Assembly (NCBI GenBank): GCA_963383645.1
Contig: OY726561.1
Span: 29,058,826-29,122,825, forward strand
DNA: 64,000 nt
Origin: Muscardinus avellanarius
Lineage: Eukaryota > Chordata > Mammalia > Rodentia > Gliridae
Reading direction: 5' to 3'
The notes beneath the pieces are model-generated. The model searched no databases, was not told the origin of the DNA, and was given only the letters and a program-made list of their open reading frames with translations. The position numbers and the translations under genes are program-made. This document shows, one piece after another, positions 22,900-34,204 of this stretch (position 1 is its first letter; every line of letters starts with the position of its first letter).

Positions 22900-23810
22900 T
22901 TTAATTTTTAATATTTTATTGGTACATTGTATTCATACATCATAATGTGGTAAAAAAAAAACTTGTGTAGACATACATGCACACATCACCCAGTTAGCCC
23001 CTACATGATCCCCAACCCATTCCCTCCCATCCCTCCTTCCCATGCTTGGCTTAGTGGTTGACTTTGATATGTTTAATTACATTATGTGCTTTAGAGAGTT
23101 TCCTTCTTCTCCCCTCCCATCCCCCTGTAAATGGTGCGATTGAGTTTTTTTTTTAATTGCTGAGTAAAATTCCATTGTGTACATATCCCACAGTTTTGTA
23201 ATCCATTCATCTGTTGATGGACATCTTGGCTGGTTCCATAGTTTGACTATGGTGAATTGTGCAGCTATGAACATAGATACACATTCATTACTTTGGTAGT
23301 TTGGTTTCTTTTCTTTTGGGTAAATACCAGAAGTGATATTGCTGGATCAAATGGTAGATTTGTTCCCATTCTTCTGAGTATTCTCCATACTGTTTCCCAA
23401 AGTGGTTGCACTAATTTGCAGTCCCGCCAACAATGATTTAGAGTTCCCACTTCTCCACATCCTCACCAGCATTTGTTGTTGTTTGTGTTTTGAATGATTG
23501 CCATTCTAGTTGAAGTTAGGTGAAATCTCTGGGTAGTTTTGATTTGCATGTCTCTGATTTCCAATGATGTTGAGCATTTCTTCATGCATTTATTGGCCAT
23601 TTGAATTTCTTCTTTTGGGAAATATCTATTTAGTTCACTAGCCCATTTTTTAATTTGTTGTATTTTAAGTGTTGAGTTTCTTGAGTTCTCTGTATATTCT
23701 AGATATTAGTCCTCTATTGGAGGAGTAGGTGGCAAAAATCTTCTCCTGTTCTGTTAGCTCTCGATTGAGGTTCTTGACAGTTTCCTTGCTGAACAGAAGC
23801 TCCTCGGTTT
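22900..23810 (-). mobile_element. LINE-1 3' end, 5'-truncated
   Basis: From left to right: 3'UTR ('attggtacattgtattcata'), then antisense ORF2 C-terminus with the conserved PSTDEWITKLWDMYTMEFYS motif on the minus strand, then ORF2 sequence up to a truncation at about 23810. It appears inserted into the tail of an older L1 (next entry). Related to the plus-strand copy at 44163-45684. Confidence 0.92.
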
Positions 23811-23811
23811 C

Positions 23812-23990
23812 AATTTTTTATTAGTGTATTGTAGTTCTACATCTTAGTGCTGTACAAGGTGGTAGAGGCATACATGCATGCATCGCCTACTTAGCCCTTC
23901 CCCAATTCCCACCCCATTCTCTCACCCCTCCTTCCTCTTCATGTTTGGCTTAAGGATTGACTTTGATATATTTGTTAATGTACATCATGT
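23812..23990 (-). mobile_element. Older LINE-1 3'UTR stub
   Basis: A second antisense L1 3'UTR ('gtgtattgtagttctacatc', then 'ggcttaaggattgactttga') starts at the truncation point of the neighbouring L1. The younger L1 seems to have inserted into the T-rich tail of this one. Confidence 0.75.
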
Positions 23991-24782
23991 ACTAAAAGTA
24001 GACACCGTATAGAATAAATGCATTTATATCTACAGTAACCTTTGCATTACATTTTAATTTTCTGTATAAGCTTAATTTGGGTATTTTATGTAGGTAATGA
24101 CATCAATGGGAAATAACTATAGTTCTCTTTTCTCGTCTACCTATCACTTTCCACTTAGTTCTTCAGGTCTAGGGTTTCCATGCCAAGGTTAAATAAAAAT
24201 GGGAATGAGTACACTCAGTGGTATCACTGTTGAACCTATTCTGGCTGTTGTGTTTTGATTAATAAAACCTATGTGTCCATCAGAATTTAGTGCTAGAAAC
24301 TAGATATTACAAGGGGGAGGGATGTAATGGGCACTTGAAGGATCAGTATAGGTGAGGATTTGGGTGGAAGGGAGGCTGATGCTAAAATTGTGTTTTAGAA
24401 TCACCTGCCACAGGTGTCATCTGAGGTCAGCTCCATGTATCACAGCTACTGCCACTGCTGTCTCTACCACAGCTGCCTCACACCACAAATCTGGTACTCT
24501 CCCAGAAGAGCACTGAATAGCAGACACTGTTGTTTCTGGCTGGTTAGCCACTCCTGCCATAGAAAGATGCACCTCCTCGCACATCAGTGTCCTGCAAAAA
24601 ACACAATAGCAATTTTAACAGATGTAATTTAATTTAAAGATTCTTAGACTAAGTATAGCATTTTGTACAATGCAATGCAAATAGAAGAAAATGCCCCACT
24701 AAAAACCTAAGTTGTGATATACAATTGCCTGCCAGCACAGACTGCTTTTAATTTTTGTTAACAAATCGAAGTATTTAAAATG

Positions 24783-24787
<5 letters not shown>
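23991..24787. other. No gene recognised
   Basis: Unique-looking. A GC-richer patch at 24390-24620 with a short open frame (24414-24632) has no recognisable domain; an old LTR piece is possible. Confidence 0.45.
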
Positions 24788-24831
<44 letters not shown>

Positions 24832-24885
24832 GGGGAATGAATCCTGGGATGTTCTAACTCTGAGATATGCTCCCAGCTCTATTTT
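24788..24885 (-). mobile_element. (TG)n followed by an ID-like fragment
   Basis: A TG run of about 40 bp precedes the antisense ID-like 'ttactggggaatgaatcctg' and 'ctgagatatgctcccagctc'. Only the ID half is visible. Confidence 0.6.
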
Positions 24886-25002
24886 ACTGAATTAATTATT
24901 TTTTGGTTTTGCTTTTTTTGTGTGTTTGTGTGATACTAGAGATTGAACCCAGGGGACATGCTACCTCTATGTTACAATCCTAGCCCTTTTTAAAACTTTT
25001 TT

Positions 25003-25201
25003 TTTTTTTGTGTGTGTGTGTGTGGTACTGGGGTTCCTGGAAACCCTTCTACTTCCAGGCTATACTTTCAGACCTATTTTTTATATTTTTATTTGGAAAC
25101 AGGGTTTCCTAAACCAGTGAGGCTGGCTACGAACCTGCGTGATCCTCCTGTCTCCACCTCCTAAGTGCAGGGATTACAAGTGTGCTCCACCACGCCCGGC
25201 T
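25003..25201 (-). mobile_element. Composite B1-ID SINE, type A (inner)
   Basis: Antisense element with TG-rich tail, the TTCCTGGAA block at 25034-25042, linker 'tttatttggaaacagggttt' and a B1 half ending 'tccaccacgcccggc'. It is nested in the type B SINE. Confidence 0.92.
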
Positions 25202-25243
25202 TAAACTTTTATTTTTTAAACAAGGTCTTGCCAGGTTGCTGAG

Positions 25244-25597
25244 TGTCTTAGTCAGCATGTGCACTACTATATCCCAGTAAATCTGAACACAGAATTTAGG
25301 AGAAGGAAGATTTGTTTGCTCGCAATTTTCTTGGAACTTCTGGGTTCAGTCCATACGAGGCCTGGATCTAAGGATCTCAGGGCCTGGAATCAGGAAGCAG
25401 AGAGAGGGAGAACATACAGGCTCTGCTTCTCACATCTTGGAGACCAGACCAAAAGAGAGCAGGCGTAGGAGGAAGCAATATATAATCCTCAAAGCTGCAC
25501 CCCTATGGACTCTTTCTTAGCAACCAAGCCCTGCTTCCACCATTGCTGCCTTGTTTCTGGGAAGGCTAGGGAGATATTCTAAATCCAAACCTTTGCA
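25244..25597 (-). mobile_element. Solo MaLR/ORR1-like LTR with 5-bp duplication
   Basis: A 354-bp element beginning TGTCTTAGTCAG and ending CTTTGCA on the plus strand, so it has TG...CA ends. CTGAG at 25239-25243 and 25598-25602 is the 5-bp target duplication expected for ERVL/MaLR elements. Orientation is minus by similarity of its plus-strand left end to the 3' end of rodent MaLR LTRs. Confidence 0.85.
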
Positions 25598-25691
25598 CTG
25601 AGAGTCTCACTACACTGCTGAGGCTGTCGTCAAACTTATGATCCTCTTGTCTCAGCCTCCCAAGTACAGGCATGCACCACCACACTGGTTT

Positions 25692-25813
25692 GATTTTTTT
25701 TTTTTTTTTAAACAGGGTTTTGCTTAGTTGATGAGACTGGCTTCAAACCTGCAATCCTCCTGTGTTAGCCTCCCAAGTACTTGGATTACAGGAATGTGCA
25801 TTATGTCTGGCTT
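25692..25813 (-). mobile_element. B1-like SINE half
   Basis: A T-rich start, then antisense B1 ('aaacagggttttgcttagtt', 'gcctcccaagtacttggatt'). No ID half. Confidence 0.75.
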
Positions 25814-26019
25814 GAAGTGGCTAAATTTTAGAATCCTTGAAAAAGAAGTGGGGAGGTGAAAGAAACATCTGAAAAAATGGAGCTGGTTTTCTAGTTTATC
25901 TAAGAAGGATATAGCGAGGCTATTTCTACCAGTTTTGGTAAAAACGAACAAACAAAAACAAAACAAGACAAACTCCAAATGAGATTCTACTGCAGCTGAG
26001 GAAAGGAAGTGAGTGCAGG

Positions 26020-26535
26020 GAAGGGTTAATGGAGGAAGCCTGTGCCCCTCTGTGAGGCTGCTCCTTGGCTGAGGCCTGAAATTGGACTTTGGAATTTTTC
26101 CTGTGCTGCTAAATAATGCTGTTTTGTATGCAGTGGACACTGAGCTCTGCCGTACCAGCTTGCCTGGACAATGCAGTGTGATTTATGGTAAATACCTATT
26201 TTTTTCTTCCAGGAATCTGAAACTTTCGTAATCGTGGCTCTTTGTGCAAAGGAAGAAGTGCCGATGTGACCGTGCCCCAATAAGAACTGGACCACACATC
26301 TCTAGCAAGGCTAGCAAGCTTCCCTGGTTGAAGGCACAGTACACAGACTGTGGCTTCTAGTTGCTGGACAGGAGTGTTCTATGAAATATCCTCTCATGCC
26401 CCTGGCGGGGAGAGCTTTGGAAGCTCCTCCCTGGACTTTCCAAACTTTGATGTGTCTTGTCTTATTCCCTTACTGATCTTACTATAAGATCATATGAACT
26501 CCTCCATAAAACTACCTGGTTTCAGTTTCTATTCT
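26020..26535 (+). mobile_element. Old ERVL-class LTR-like sequence
   Basis: The order of blocks ('gaatctgaaactttcgtaat', 'gccgatgtgaccgtgcccca', 'ctccctggactttccaa', 'cataaaactacctggtttca') resembles an old ERVL LTR in sense. The identification is from memory. The minus-strand frames here (25724-26295) are not supported as genes. Confidence 0.45.
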
Positions 26536-26543
26536 TTTCTTTA

Positions 26544-26731
26544 CTATTTGTGTATGGCACTAGGAACACTATCTTTGAGCTACATCCCAGCCTAATTTAT
26601 TATTTTGAAACAGAGTATTATTAAGTTGTTCCGGGGTTTACTAAATTGCTGAGGCTGGTCTCGAACCTGTGATCCTGCTATCTCAGCCTCCCAAGTGCTG
26701 GGATTACAAGTTTGAGCCACCATGCCTACTG
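26544..26731 (-). mobile_element. Composite B1-ID SINE, diverged
   Basis: Degraded antisense ID half, then B1 with 'gaggctggtctcgaacctgt' and 'gctgggattacaagtttgag'. Confidence 0.85.
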
Positions 26732-26877
26732 TTTCTATTTTTATGTTTCAGATTTTTTTCTCAGTATAAATTTGAGAATATATTTTGATTAAATCAGACT
26801 CATTCATGGTAGACTCTTCAGTCTGTTCCTTCTGTCATTTTTTTGAAAATCAAAGAACATCTTTTTATATGCATATG

Positions 26878-27103
26878 TATGTATGGTACTGGGAATTGAA
26901 CCCCGGAATGTTTTACCATTGAGCCACATCCCCAACCCTTTTTTATTTTTTAGTTTTATTTTTAAATCTTTTGCCACACTGGGGCTGGAACTGAGTTGCA
27001 AAGGGCCTCACTAAGTAATAGCTGAGGCTGTCCATAAACCGCAATCCTCCTGTCTCAGCCTCCCAAATGCTGTAATTACAAGCGTGCGCCGCCATGCCTG
27101 GCT
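26878..27103 (-). mobile_element. Composite B1-ID SINE, type B
   Basis: ID half 'ggtactgggaattgaacccc', B1 end 'acaagcgtgcgccgccatgc'. Nearly full length. Confidence 0.9.
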
Positions 27104-27179
27104 ATACTGTGTCCTTTCTATAATGCAATTCACATAGGTTTCTATAATTTATGTAAATAAAATCTCATAGTATGTAAGT

Positions 27180-27700
27180 TGGGGTTCTAACTTCTGTCAT
27201 TTTGCACAAGTCTTAAAGTTCATCTGTGTTATTACATATATGTAATAGTTACTTATAATTAATATTAGTCATTTGCTTATCTTATACTACGTGGCATTAT
27301 CCATTCATTGGCTAGTGGTTTATTGTTTCCAATTTTTATACTCTCACAGGTTAGTTTATTTCCAGATTTGGCTACTATAAATTAAGACATTGCAAGTGTG
27401 ATTTGGTAACAAACATTTGTATAGAAATAAGTATATTTTAGCTAAATATTTAGGATGCTGGGTATGGGAGTTTTCTGATTAGCTTTCTACTAAAGAGTTG
27501 AACTTATTTCCAAAATGATTGTATAATTTTGCTATATATGTAATAGAATTACTCCAAATCCTCTCCAACATTTAGTATTGTCTCTCTTTTCAATTTTATA
27601 TAATCAAGTAGATATATAATACCAACTGTAGCTTTAATTTGAACTTCCTGAATACTTTATGATTATTGGCATTCATATATCTTTAAGGAGGTATGTGCTC
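27180..27700 (-). mobile_element. Old L1M-like fragment
   Basis: Antisense old-L1 landmarks ('ggcattatccattcattggc', 'ggctactataaattaagaca', 'ctccaaatcctctccaacat'). Diverged, non-coding. Confidence 0.55.
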
Positions 27701-27704
27701 AAAT

Positions 27705-27900
27705 ATAAAAGCAAAGATTGACAATTTGGACTCAATGTAATTAAACATTATGCTTCTCTAGAGATAATATAAAGAAAAGTAGTGAAAAAGTAGAAAAAGT
27801 AACTGAAAAAAAATATATGTTTAATATAAATATTAAAGTACTTGTGTTTGGACTTTATAAAACAATAGACAAACTTGATACAAAGGAAATAAAAGCATTG
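27705..27900 (+). mobile_element. Old L1M fragment, sense
   Basis: 'caaagattgacaatttggac' and following blocks parallel the sense ORF2 3' region of old L1s. It is opposite to the fragments on both sides, so this block is rearranged. Confidence 0.35.
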
Positions 27901-27974
27901 GGTATATAATTTTGTGTTGATTTTCTATTTAAAAAATCTTACAATAAATTATAGTTTTCTTCTATCTTCTTAAA

Positions 27975-28182
27975 AATAAAAAAATCTAGCAATTTCTGCT
28001 TTTTGATTGTCAGGTTTAGACCATTTATATTTAATATAAAGGCAATGTTCTACTTAGGTTGCCCAGTTGATAATTTTTGTCTTATTTGCTTTTTTATCTT
28101 ATTTGTGTTTGATTTTTTTCTTTCTATTAAACAGTTCTAATGTTTTTTAAAATTATTCTCTTAGCTCTCTAGCTATGTCTTT
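27975..28182 (-). mobile_element. Old L1M ORF2 fragment, left part
   Basis: 'tctgctttttgattgtcagg' and 'tagaccatttatatttaata' are antisense old-L1 ORF2 blocks. A probable continuation lies at 28690-28920, beyond the nested SINEs. Confidence 0.5.
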
Positions 28183-28194
28183 TTGTACTTTATT

Positions 28195-28685
28195 TTTCAT
28201 GGTACTGGAGGTTGAACCCAGAAGCATTCTACCTTCAAGGTATACCCTAAGCCCTTTTTATTTTTATTTATTTATTTATTTTTGTGGTGCTGGGGATGGG
28301 ACCCAGGGGCATTTTACCTCCCAGCTACATGCCCAGCCCGATTTTTTTATTCTTTATTTTGAAACAGGTCTCACTAAGTTGTGGAAAGCCTCACTAAGTA
28401 GCTGAGACTCACGATGAACCTCCAATCCTCCTGTCTCAGCCTCCCAAATACTGGGATTACAAACATGCGCCACAATGCTCTGCTTACCCTAAGCCCTTTT
28501 TAATGTATTTTTTTTCTTTGAAACAATGTCTAAGCCCTTTTTAATGTTTTTTTTTTTTTTCCTTTGAAACAGTGCCTAAGTTGCTGAGTCTCTCTAAGTT
28601 ATGGAAGTTGGTCTTGAACCTGTGACCTTCTTGTCTTGGCTTCCCAAGTACTAGCATTACAGGAGTGCTCTACCATGTTTGTCTT
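28195..28685 (-). mobile_element. Type B SINE split by a second type B SINE
   Basis: The outer SINE occupies 28195-28260 (ID half) and 28503-28685 (B1 half). The inner SINE occupies 28261-28484. TACCCTAAGCCCTTTTTA at 28243-28260 and 28485-28502 is a perfect 18-bp duplication. Just after it, a block of about 46 bp beginning TAAGCCCTTTTTAATG is tandemly duplicated (28489 to about 28579). Confidence 0.92.
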
Positions 28686-28689
28686 GTTT

Positions 28690-28920
28690 TGTATTTTTTT
28701 AAAAAAGTTAAGTTAGGGATTACAGTATGTTTCCCAATTAGAATTAGTTTTGAACTACTTCAGGTAGATTACAGTAAATTTACTACAGAATATTTTTATT
28801 ATCCTGAATATCAGTCCATACTTTTCTCTTTCTTCTTATTAAATTTACTTTTTTGTATGTGTATTGATGCAGAGTTGTGAAACATAGATATTTATAGACA
28901 AAACCTTGCAGCTACTCTAG
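28690..28920 (-). mobile_element. Old L1M ORF2 fragment, right part
   Basis: Likely continuation of the 27975-28182 fragment after the nested SINEs ('gggattacagtatgtttccc', 'gtagattacagtaaatttac'). Confidence 0.4.
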
Positions 28921-30783
28921 GTTTCTTATATTCTTCTAGAGATGGATTTTTCTGTGACATTCTTTTATGGTGTTAAATTGCCTGGAATCAATCTGCAAAC
29001 TTGCCCACCACCCATTAGCCATGGCATACAGCTAACTGCTCAGCTTCTACCCTATTCTCATGCCTCCCCACTACTGCTTTTAGATAATCCTGTTGGTTAC
29101 CCTATGATTGCCACATTTGGACAAAGATGAGAAACTGGGCAGATATTAGGATCACTATCTCTTTTATTGTCTTGTACCTCGTGATTTTCCTAGTTTTCAG
29201 CTATTCTGTGAGGGTCATCTTTAACTTTGGACCATTCTAGCTTAATTAAGCATCATGAAATTTTGTACTCCCAAAGCATCTTAGAGTATAGGCATTTCAT
29301 TTTGTATTGGAAGAACCAGTTGTCTCAGGAAGCAAAATGTCTAGGGTCATGGAGCCACTTCATGGCATATTTCTGGATCCAATCTTGATTAATCTCTGTG
29401 TGGTCTGCACATGGAACACTAGATTAGTTCTAATGCAATTGAATCATGTCAAAGAAATGAAAAATGTTATCCCATTCCTCATTATACTCTTTTTATGGGC
29501 GTGTGTGTGGGAAGATCAGAAAAAATAAAATTATGAACAACTAAGCTTTTTGTTTAAAATGTCATATGAAGTTAATATAAACAGAAAAAAGGTGGGGTCA
29601 TATAAACTCAGATCAAGAAAACAAAAAACAAACAAACAAAAAAAACCCTGATACACATTAAATATAAAACCCTAGAAAAAGAGAAAATTAAATGCATTAC
29701 AAATCCATGTCATGCTACTGTATTTCTTCAGACTATAAATTTTCTGTGCTAGTTAATGTATCATTCCAAAGGCACTGGATAAATGTCAGAAGGGCCTCTG
29801 AAGTTTTTCCACATTAAAATTTTGGTAAATTAAATTTGTTTCAAGTGCTTGGATTTCAGTTTCTCTCTATTATGAATCCTCTACAAATCTCTTTTGATAG
29901 AATGCTGGATCACATTTCTAGATACATATAAAGACTTAAAATTTTAAGAACTTTTCATTTTCTTTTTATCCTTGCATACTTCAACCCATTAATAAGGAAG
30001 TTATAGCTTTTTCTTGAGTACTTCTACGTATTATGCAAACTCAGTTGTATGTGAAATTCCCAAAACTTTCTATTTATTTGTTATAAGTGACCTCCATTTA
30101 TAGTAAAATGATAAAATGTCATAGGCATAAATTATGGTTCTAACAAAAAATCCGTATTAATAAATTACATAAAGAAGTGAACAAGTTGAACTAAGATTAC
30201 ATAATGAGAAGATCTGGTTAATTTGTAGCATATACTATCATTTTTCTCATTTCTAAATTTATATTCAAGATGAGTGACTCCTGTTAAAGGCATGCCCCAC
30301 TTAGGTTTAAGCCTTTGTATAGCTTATAATGAACTAGCTGAGAGTAATTAGTATACTACAAAAGCAAAACAGTTCTGTTATTTAATCAACTATTGTATTT
30401 GAATAAAAATATTTCTAGATTAAGAATTTTATTTTCCAACATTCTGATGAAATTCCTCCCTACATTTTAGATAGATAGCAAGCAGTTACCATTGCCGTCA
30501 TCAAGTGGTCAAATAAATCTTTTGACTTACAGAAATGGAAGGAAACTACCTTATCTTTTTCCTTCATAAAGAAGGATGTTGTGGTGAGAAGAAGCAGTGG
30601 AGTGTGTCTGAAAGATGGATCAAACGAAAAGCCTTGTTTGAGGTGAAATTTTTAGACAGGCAGAGAATTGTGGAAAGTGCATCAACATAAGCTGTGCAAG
30701 TAGCCACACAGTAATTAGTATTCATTGTCTAGGAAGTAGAGGGTATCATATGCTCATATGGGTCTGAAATGAGAAAGCTTTCA
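28921..30783. other. No gene recognised; largely unique-looking
   Basis: Mixed AT-rich sequence. Short frames at 28942-29130 and 29307-29528 have no recognisable domain or splice context. No repeat family is assigned. Confidence 0.45.
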
Positions 30784-30998
30784 GCTGGGCATGGTGGCTC
30801 AGGCCTGTACTTGTGAGACTCAGACAGTAGGATCACAGGTTTGAGGACAGCCTTAGCAAATAGTGATATGCTCATTAACCTAATGAGATCTTGTTTTAAA
30901 AATTTAAAAATAATAAGGCTTAAGGTGTAGCTCTGAGGTAGAATGTATCTGGGTTCAATCCTCAGTACTAAAAAGAAAAAAGAAAGAAAAGAAAATGA
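30784..30998 (+). mobile_element. Composite B1-ID SINE, diverged type B
   Basis: Head 'agctgggcatggtggctcag', linker with 'taatgagatcttgttttaaa', ID half 'ttaaggtgtagctctgagg', A/G-rich tail. Confidence 0.88.
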
Positions 30999-31757
30999 AA
31001 AAATTTCCTATAAACTGTGCCAGAAACTAAAAAAGAAGAGTTATAGGTTGTGGTTATACTTAGGTGATGCCCTGTCAGGAGCCAAAAATGAATATTATGT
31101 TTAAGAATATTGTACATAGAAGTTTCTTTTAATTTTTAACTAAACTGAAGACAAGATCAGGGAAAAGGAAATATATTTAGATATATTCTAAAGACATTTC
31201 TAATTGTGTTTCTGTATGGTTTTCACTAAAAGAGCCAAATTGAGAATGCTCCTATCGGTTTGGCTGTGGTCAACTGGGTTGGGAACATGATTCTTGAATA
31301 TCTGGACTTTAAAGTGAACTTTACTTTTTGGGAAAAGTAGCAAGATAATCACATCAGGTAATTCTAGAAGCAAAAAAAAAAAGACTCATAAAAGCATTAG
31401 ATATGATAGCTTGCTCACTACTCTATATGACATTTTTATCATGACAGTGAACCATTTGAAGTTATGAACCTCATCTCCTCCAACACAACAAAGTGATATG
31501 TGTATCTAAGTAAATATTAATGTGAGAGACATTTTAGTTTATTATATTAACTAGGTACTTCTAAATATGAGACTCAAAGGGTAAAATATGAAACCTGTAC
31601 TGAGCCAAAGAATAGCACTCACCTGGGTGGTGAGCATTGCTGGGCAAGAGAAGGGAAAGGAAAGAAAAATACATTGAGGATGACTGTCACGCTGTTTTGT
31701 GTTGAGTTTGAAGGGATATTTTCATAAAGGTGAGTTACCTTAAAAATTAGCTTAAAA
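30999..31757. other. No gene recognised
   Basis: AT-rich, unique-looking; no coding frame or named repeat. Confidence 0.5.
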
Positions 31758-31770
31758 AGGCATATTACAG

Positions 31771-31924
31771 CCGGGTTTGGTGGCGTGTAGTTGTATGTAA
31801 TCCCCGTGCTTGGGGAGGCAGAGACAGGAGGATCGCGCAGGTTTGAAGCCAGTCTCGCTGGCTTAAGAGACCCTGGAGGTAGAAGGGTTCCATCCCCATT
31901 ACCACCAAAAAAAAAAAAAAAAAC
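31771..31924 (+). mobile_element. Internally deleted type A SINE
   Basis: A complete B1 head and 'gtctcgctggcttaagagac' junct directly to 'cctggaggtagaagggttcc', so the linker and the first part of the ID half are missing. The 3' end reads 'ccatccccattaccacc', which is type B-like. AGGCATATT on both sides (31758-31766 and about 31944-31952) looks like the target duplication. Confidence 0.85.
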
Positions 31925-32123
31925 AGAAAAAAAACACAAAAACAGGCATATTGCTATTTATTACTCAGTGAAGTTTGGAAGCTAAGAAAACTGATATGTG
32001 TAGGTATATTTATTAATACAGTTCATATTCATATTACCCCTTTCTCTGCTGTAACAAAATTTATACCATACTTTTAGTGGCAATTTAAATTTTATTTTGG
32101 TAGCATTAGTATTATATGTTTGG

Positions 32124-32125
<2 letters not shown>

Positions 32126-32155
<30 letters not shown>

Positions 32156-32205
32156 CACATATATATATATATACATACATACACATATATATAGTATCCT
32201 ATTTG
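32126..32205. repeat. (TA)n/(TACA)n tract
   Basis: Pure TA, then TACATACACA variants. Frames rich in Tyr/Ile across it are artefacts. Confidence 0.95.
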
Positions 32206-32314
32206 TATCATATAGATATACTATATTTATAGAAGTGAATATATGGAAGCATGGTATTCAAATGTTTAAAAAACTTTTTTTCAGGTAAACCTCTGACAAA
32301 AATCTGTTTGCAGA

Positions 32315-32526
32315 GCCAGGCATCGTGGTGCACACCTGTAATCCCAGCATTTGGGAGGCTGAGAGAGGAGGATCAAAGGTGGGCAGCCTCAGCTACTTAG
32401 TGAGACCCACTGCAGCTCAGTGAGACCCTGTTTCAAAATTAAGAATAAAAAATAGGACTGGGGGTGTAGTTCAGAGGTAGAATGCACCTGGGTTCCATCC
32501 CCAGTACCGAAAAAAAAAAAAAAAAT
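32315..32526 (+). mobile_element. Composite B1-ID SINE, type B
   Basis: Full element from 'agccaggcatcgtggtgcac' to 'ggttccatccccagtacc' and an A tail. AAAAATCTGTT recurs on both flanks (about 32297 and 32519). Confidence 0.92.
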
Positions 32527-32529
32527 CTG

Positions 32530-33965
32530 TTGGCAAATTTCCTAAAAGTGATACACTTTTTACGGTGGATTATTTTCTTTCATTAATCACACAAGTACTA
32601 ATATCTTAGTTGGATAATAATTAAAGGTAAATAGCTTTAAAATCCTTATATGCAAGAGCTATAGAAACAGCACGTGCAACCTGAAGGTTTTCAAGATGGC
32701 CAATGTGCATCATATAGCTAGTCTCAAATGGAGACCAAGAAAGCAAGGTCATTTTCAATCTCCACATACATCTTGCTTTCCTGGCTCAACACTCATCATT
32801 CATTATGTTCTGCATATTGAAGGGAGAAGATGAAGGATACATAAGAATTCACTTTGAAAACATGTACTCAATGTTGCATATCCAAAAGCTCCTAAGGGAT
32901 TAAACAATCAGAAAGCCCGCATCATTTGCATTTTAATGGATAAAAATAAGAGTTGAAACATTTCTTTACACTTAAGCAGCCATGGAAAAGCTTGTGTAGT
33001 TAACAGGACAGAAGAGGGAGGTAGGGGGAGGATGAGGGGTTGCTATGCAACTTAAAAGAAAATTTATTTCTTTTAGAGAATCGAAACTGAGTTGATTAAG
33101 TCAAGGTGCCTGACTCTGCTCGAGACACGTTTTCCTAATAAAAAATACTGGAACTTCAGACCTTTCACATTTTCCATGAATAGATGTCATTACTCATTAT
33201 CACAATTATCATTACTTGTAAAACAAGGAGGTGGTGGCAAGGGATGGAAGAAAAACTGAAATAGAATTGAAAAAAAAAATGGTACTAGCTGAGTGAATTT
33301 GAATAAAACCTTTTTTCCCCCCCAAACTAAAACAACATAAATCATAACCACACCCTTGGAAAGCTTAAAGTACTGGACCGGTATTATGGAAAAAATAGTG
33401 ACTACAGGTTTTTTTTTACACCCTTCTCTAATTCTGAACTAGAAATGACAAAGAGCTTGACTGGTAACGTTCTGAAATAGATAATGAGTTAAGTGATAAT
33501 TACTGAACCTCATTTTTAGAAACCCATTAACAGGTATCTCTTTAGTCATAGGGAAAATTCTTCATAAATATTGAATTGTGCTATCACATGTATAAGTTTC
33601 TTTCATATTATGGAATCTGACTAATTTCAGAGTAAGTATTGACCATTAATTGTCTTTAAGATATTTAATCAAGTAAAGACATCCATCATTTTATTCTAAT
33701 TTGTTAATCTAGGATAATCTAAAATAATTTGTTAATCTAGGAATAAAATTCCATTTTATTCTAATTTGTTAATGGTAGTGTTATTATCTTCAGTTTAATC
33801 TTTTCAAATGTTCAGAGTAGGGGTTAGAAATGGCAAACAAAAGGTGTTCCTATATTTTGAGTTTCTCTAGCTGAAAGAACAGGATTTGTAAATGAGAAGC
33901 TGGAGCAGATCTTGGAGTAAAATGTTTCTTTCAGCTTAAGCAGAGATTAAAGAAGACTTGAGTGG
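32530..33965. other. About 1.4 kb without recognised repeat or gene
   Basis: One of the longer repeat-poor stretches. It contains GTTGCTATGCAAC (33039-33051), a GTTGC/GCAAC inverted repeat, and a short duplication of 'attttattctaatttgttaat' near 33688 and 33752. No coding frame is evident. Confidence 0.5.
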
Positions 33966-33967
33966 AT

Positions 33968-34204
33968 TCCCAGTGTGGTGGTGCACAGCTGTAATCCCAG
34001 ATTCTGGGAGGCCGAGACAGGAAGATTGGAGGCTTGAAGTCAGCCTCACAACTTAGGGAGGGTGTTAGCAACTTAGCAAATAAGTTTTATTTGATCCTGT
34101 TTCCAAATAAAATTAGGGCTAGAGGTAGAACCAGGAGGTAAATGGTCCCTGAGTTTTACCACCAGTACCACAAAAGAAAGAAAGGAAGAAAGGAAGAAAG
34201 AAAG
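33968..34204 (+). mobile_element. Composite B1-ID SINE, diverged, with AAAG/AAGG tail
   Basis: Head 'cccagtgtggtggtgcacag', an enlarged middle, ID 'gggctagaggtagaacc', end 'ttaccaccagtaccac' and a purine-rich tail. Confidence 0.85.

Larger units (their letters stand above)
24915..25692 (-). mobile_element. Type B SINE split by a type A SINE and a MaLR LTR
   Basis: The host SINE survives in three pieces: 24920-24999 (ID half), 25203-25238 (linker) and 25603-25690 (B1 half). A type A SINE fills 25003-25201 and an LTR fills 25244-25597. The pieces rejoin in consensus order, which gives the relative ages: host SINE first, both others later. Confidence 0.85.
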
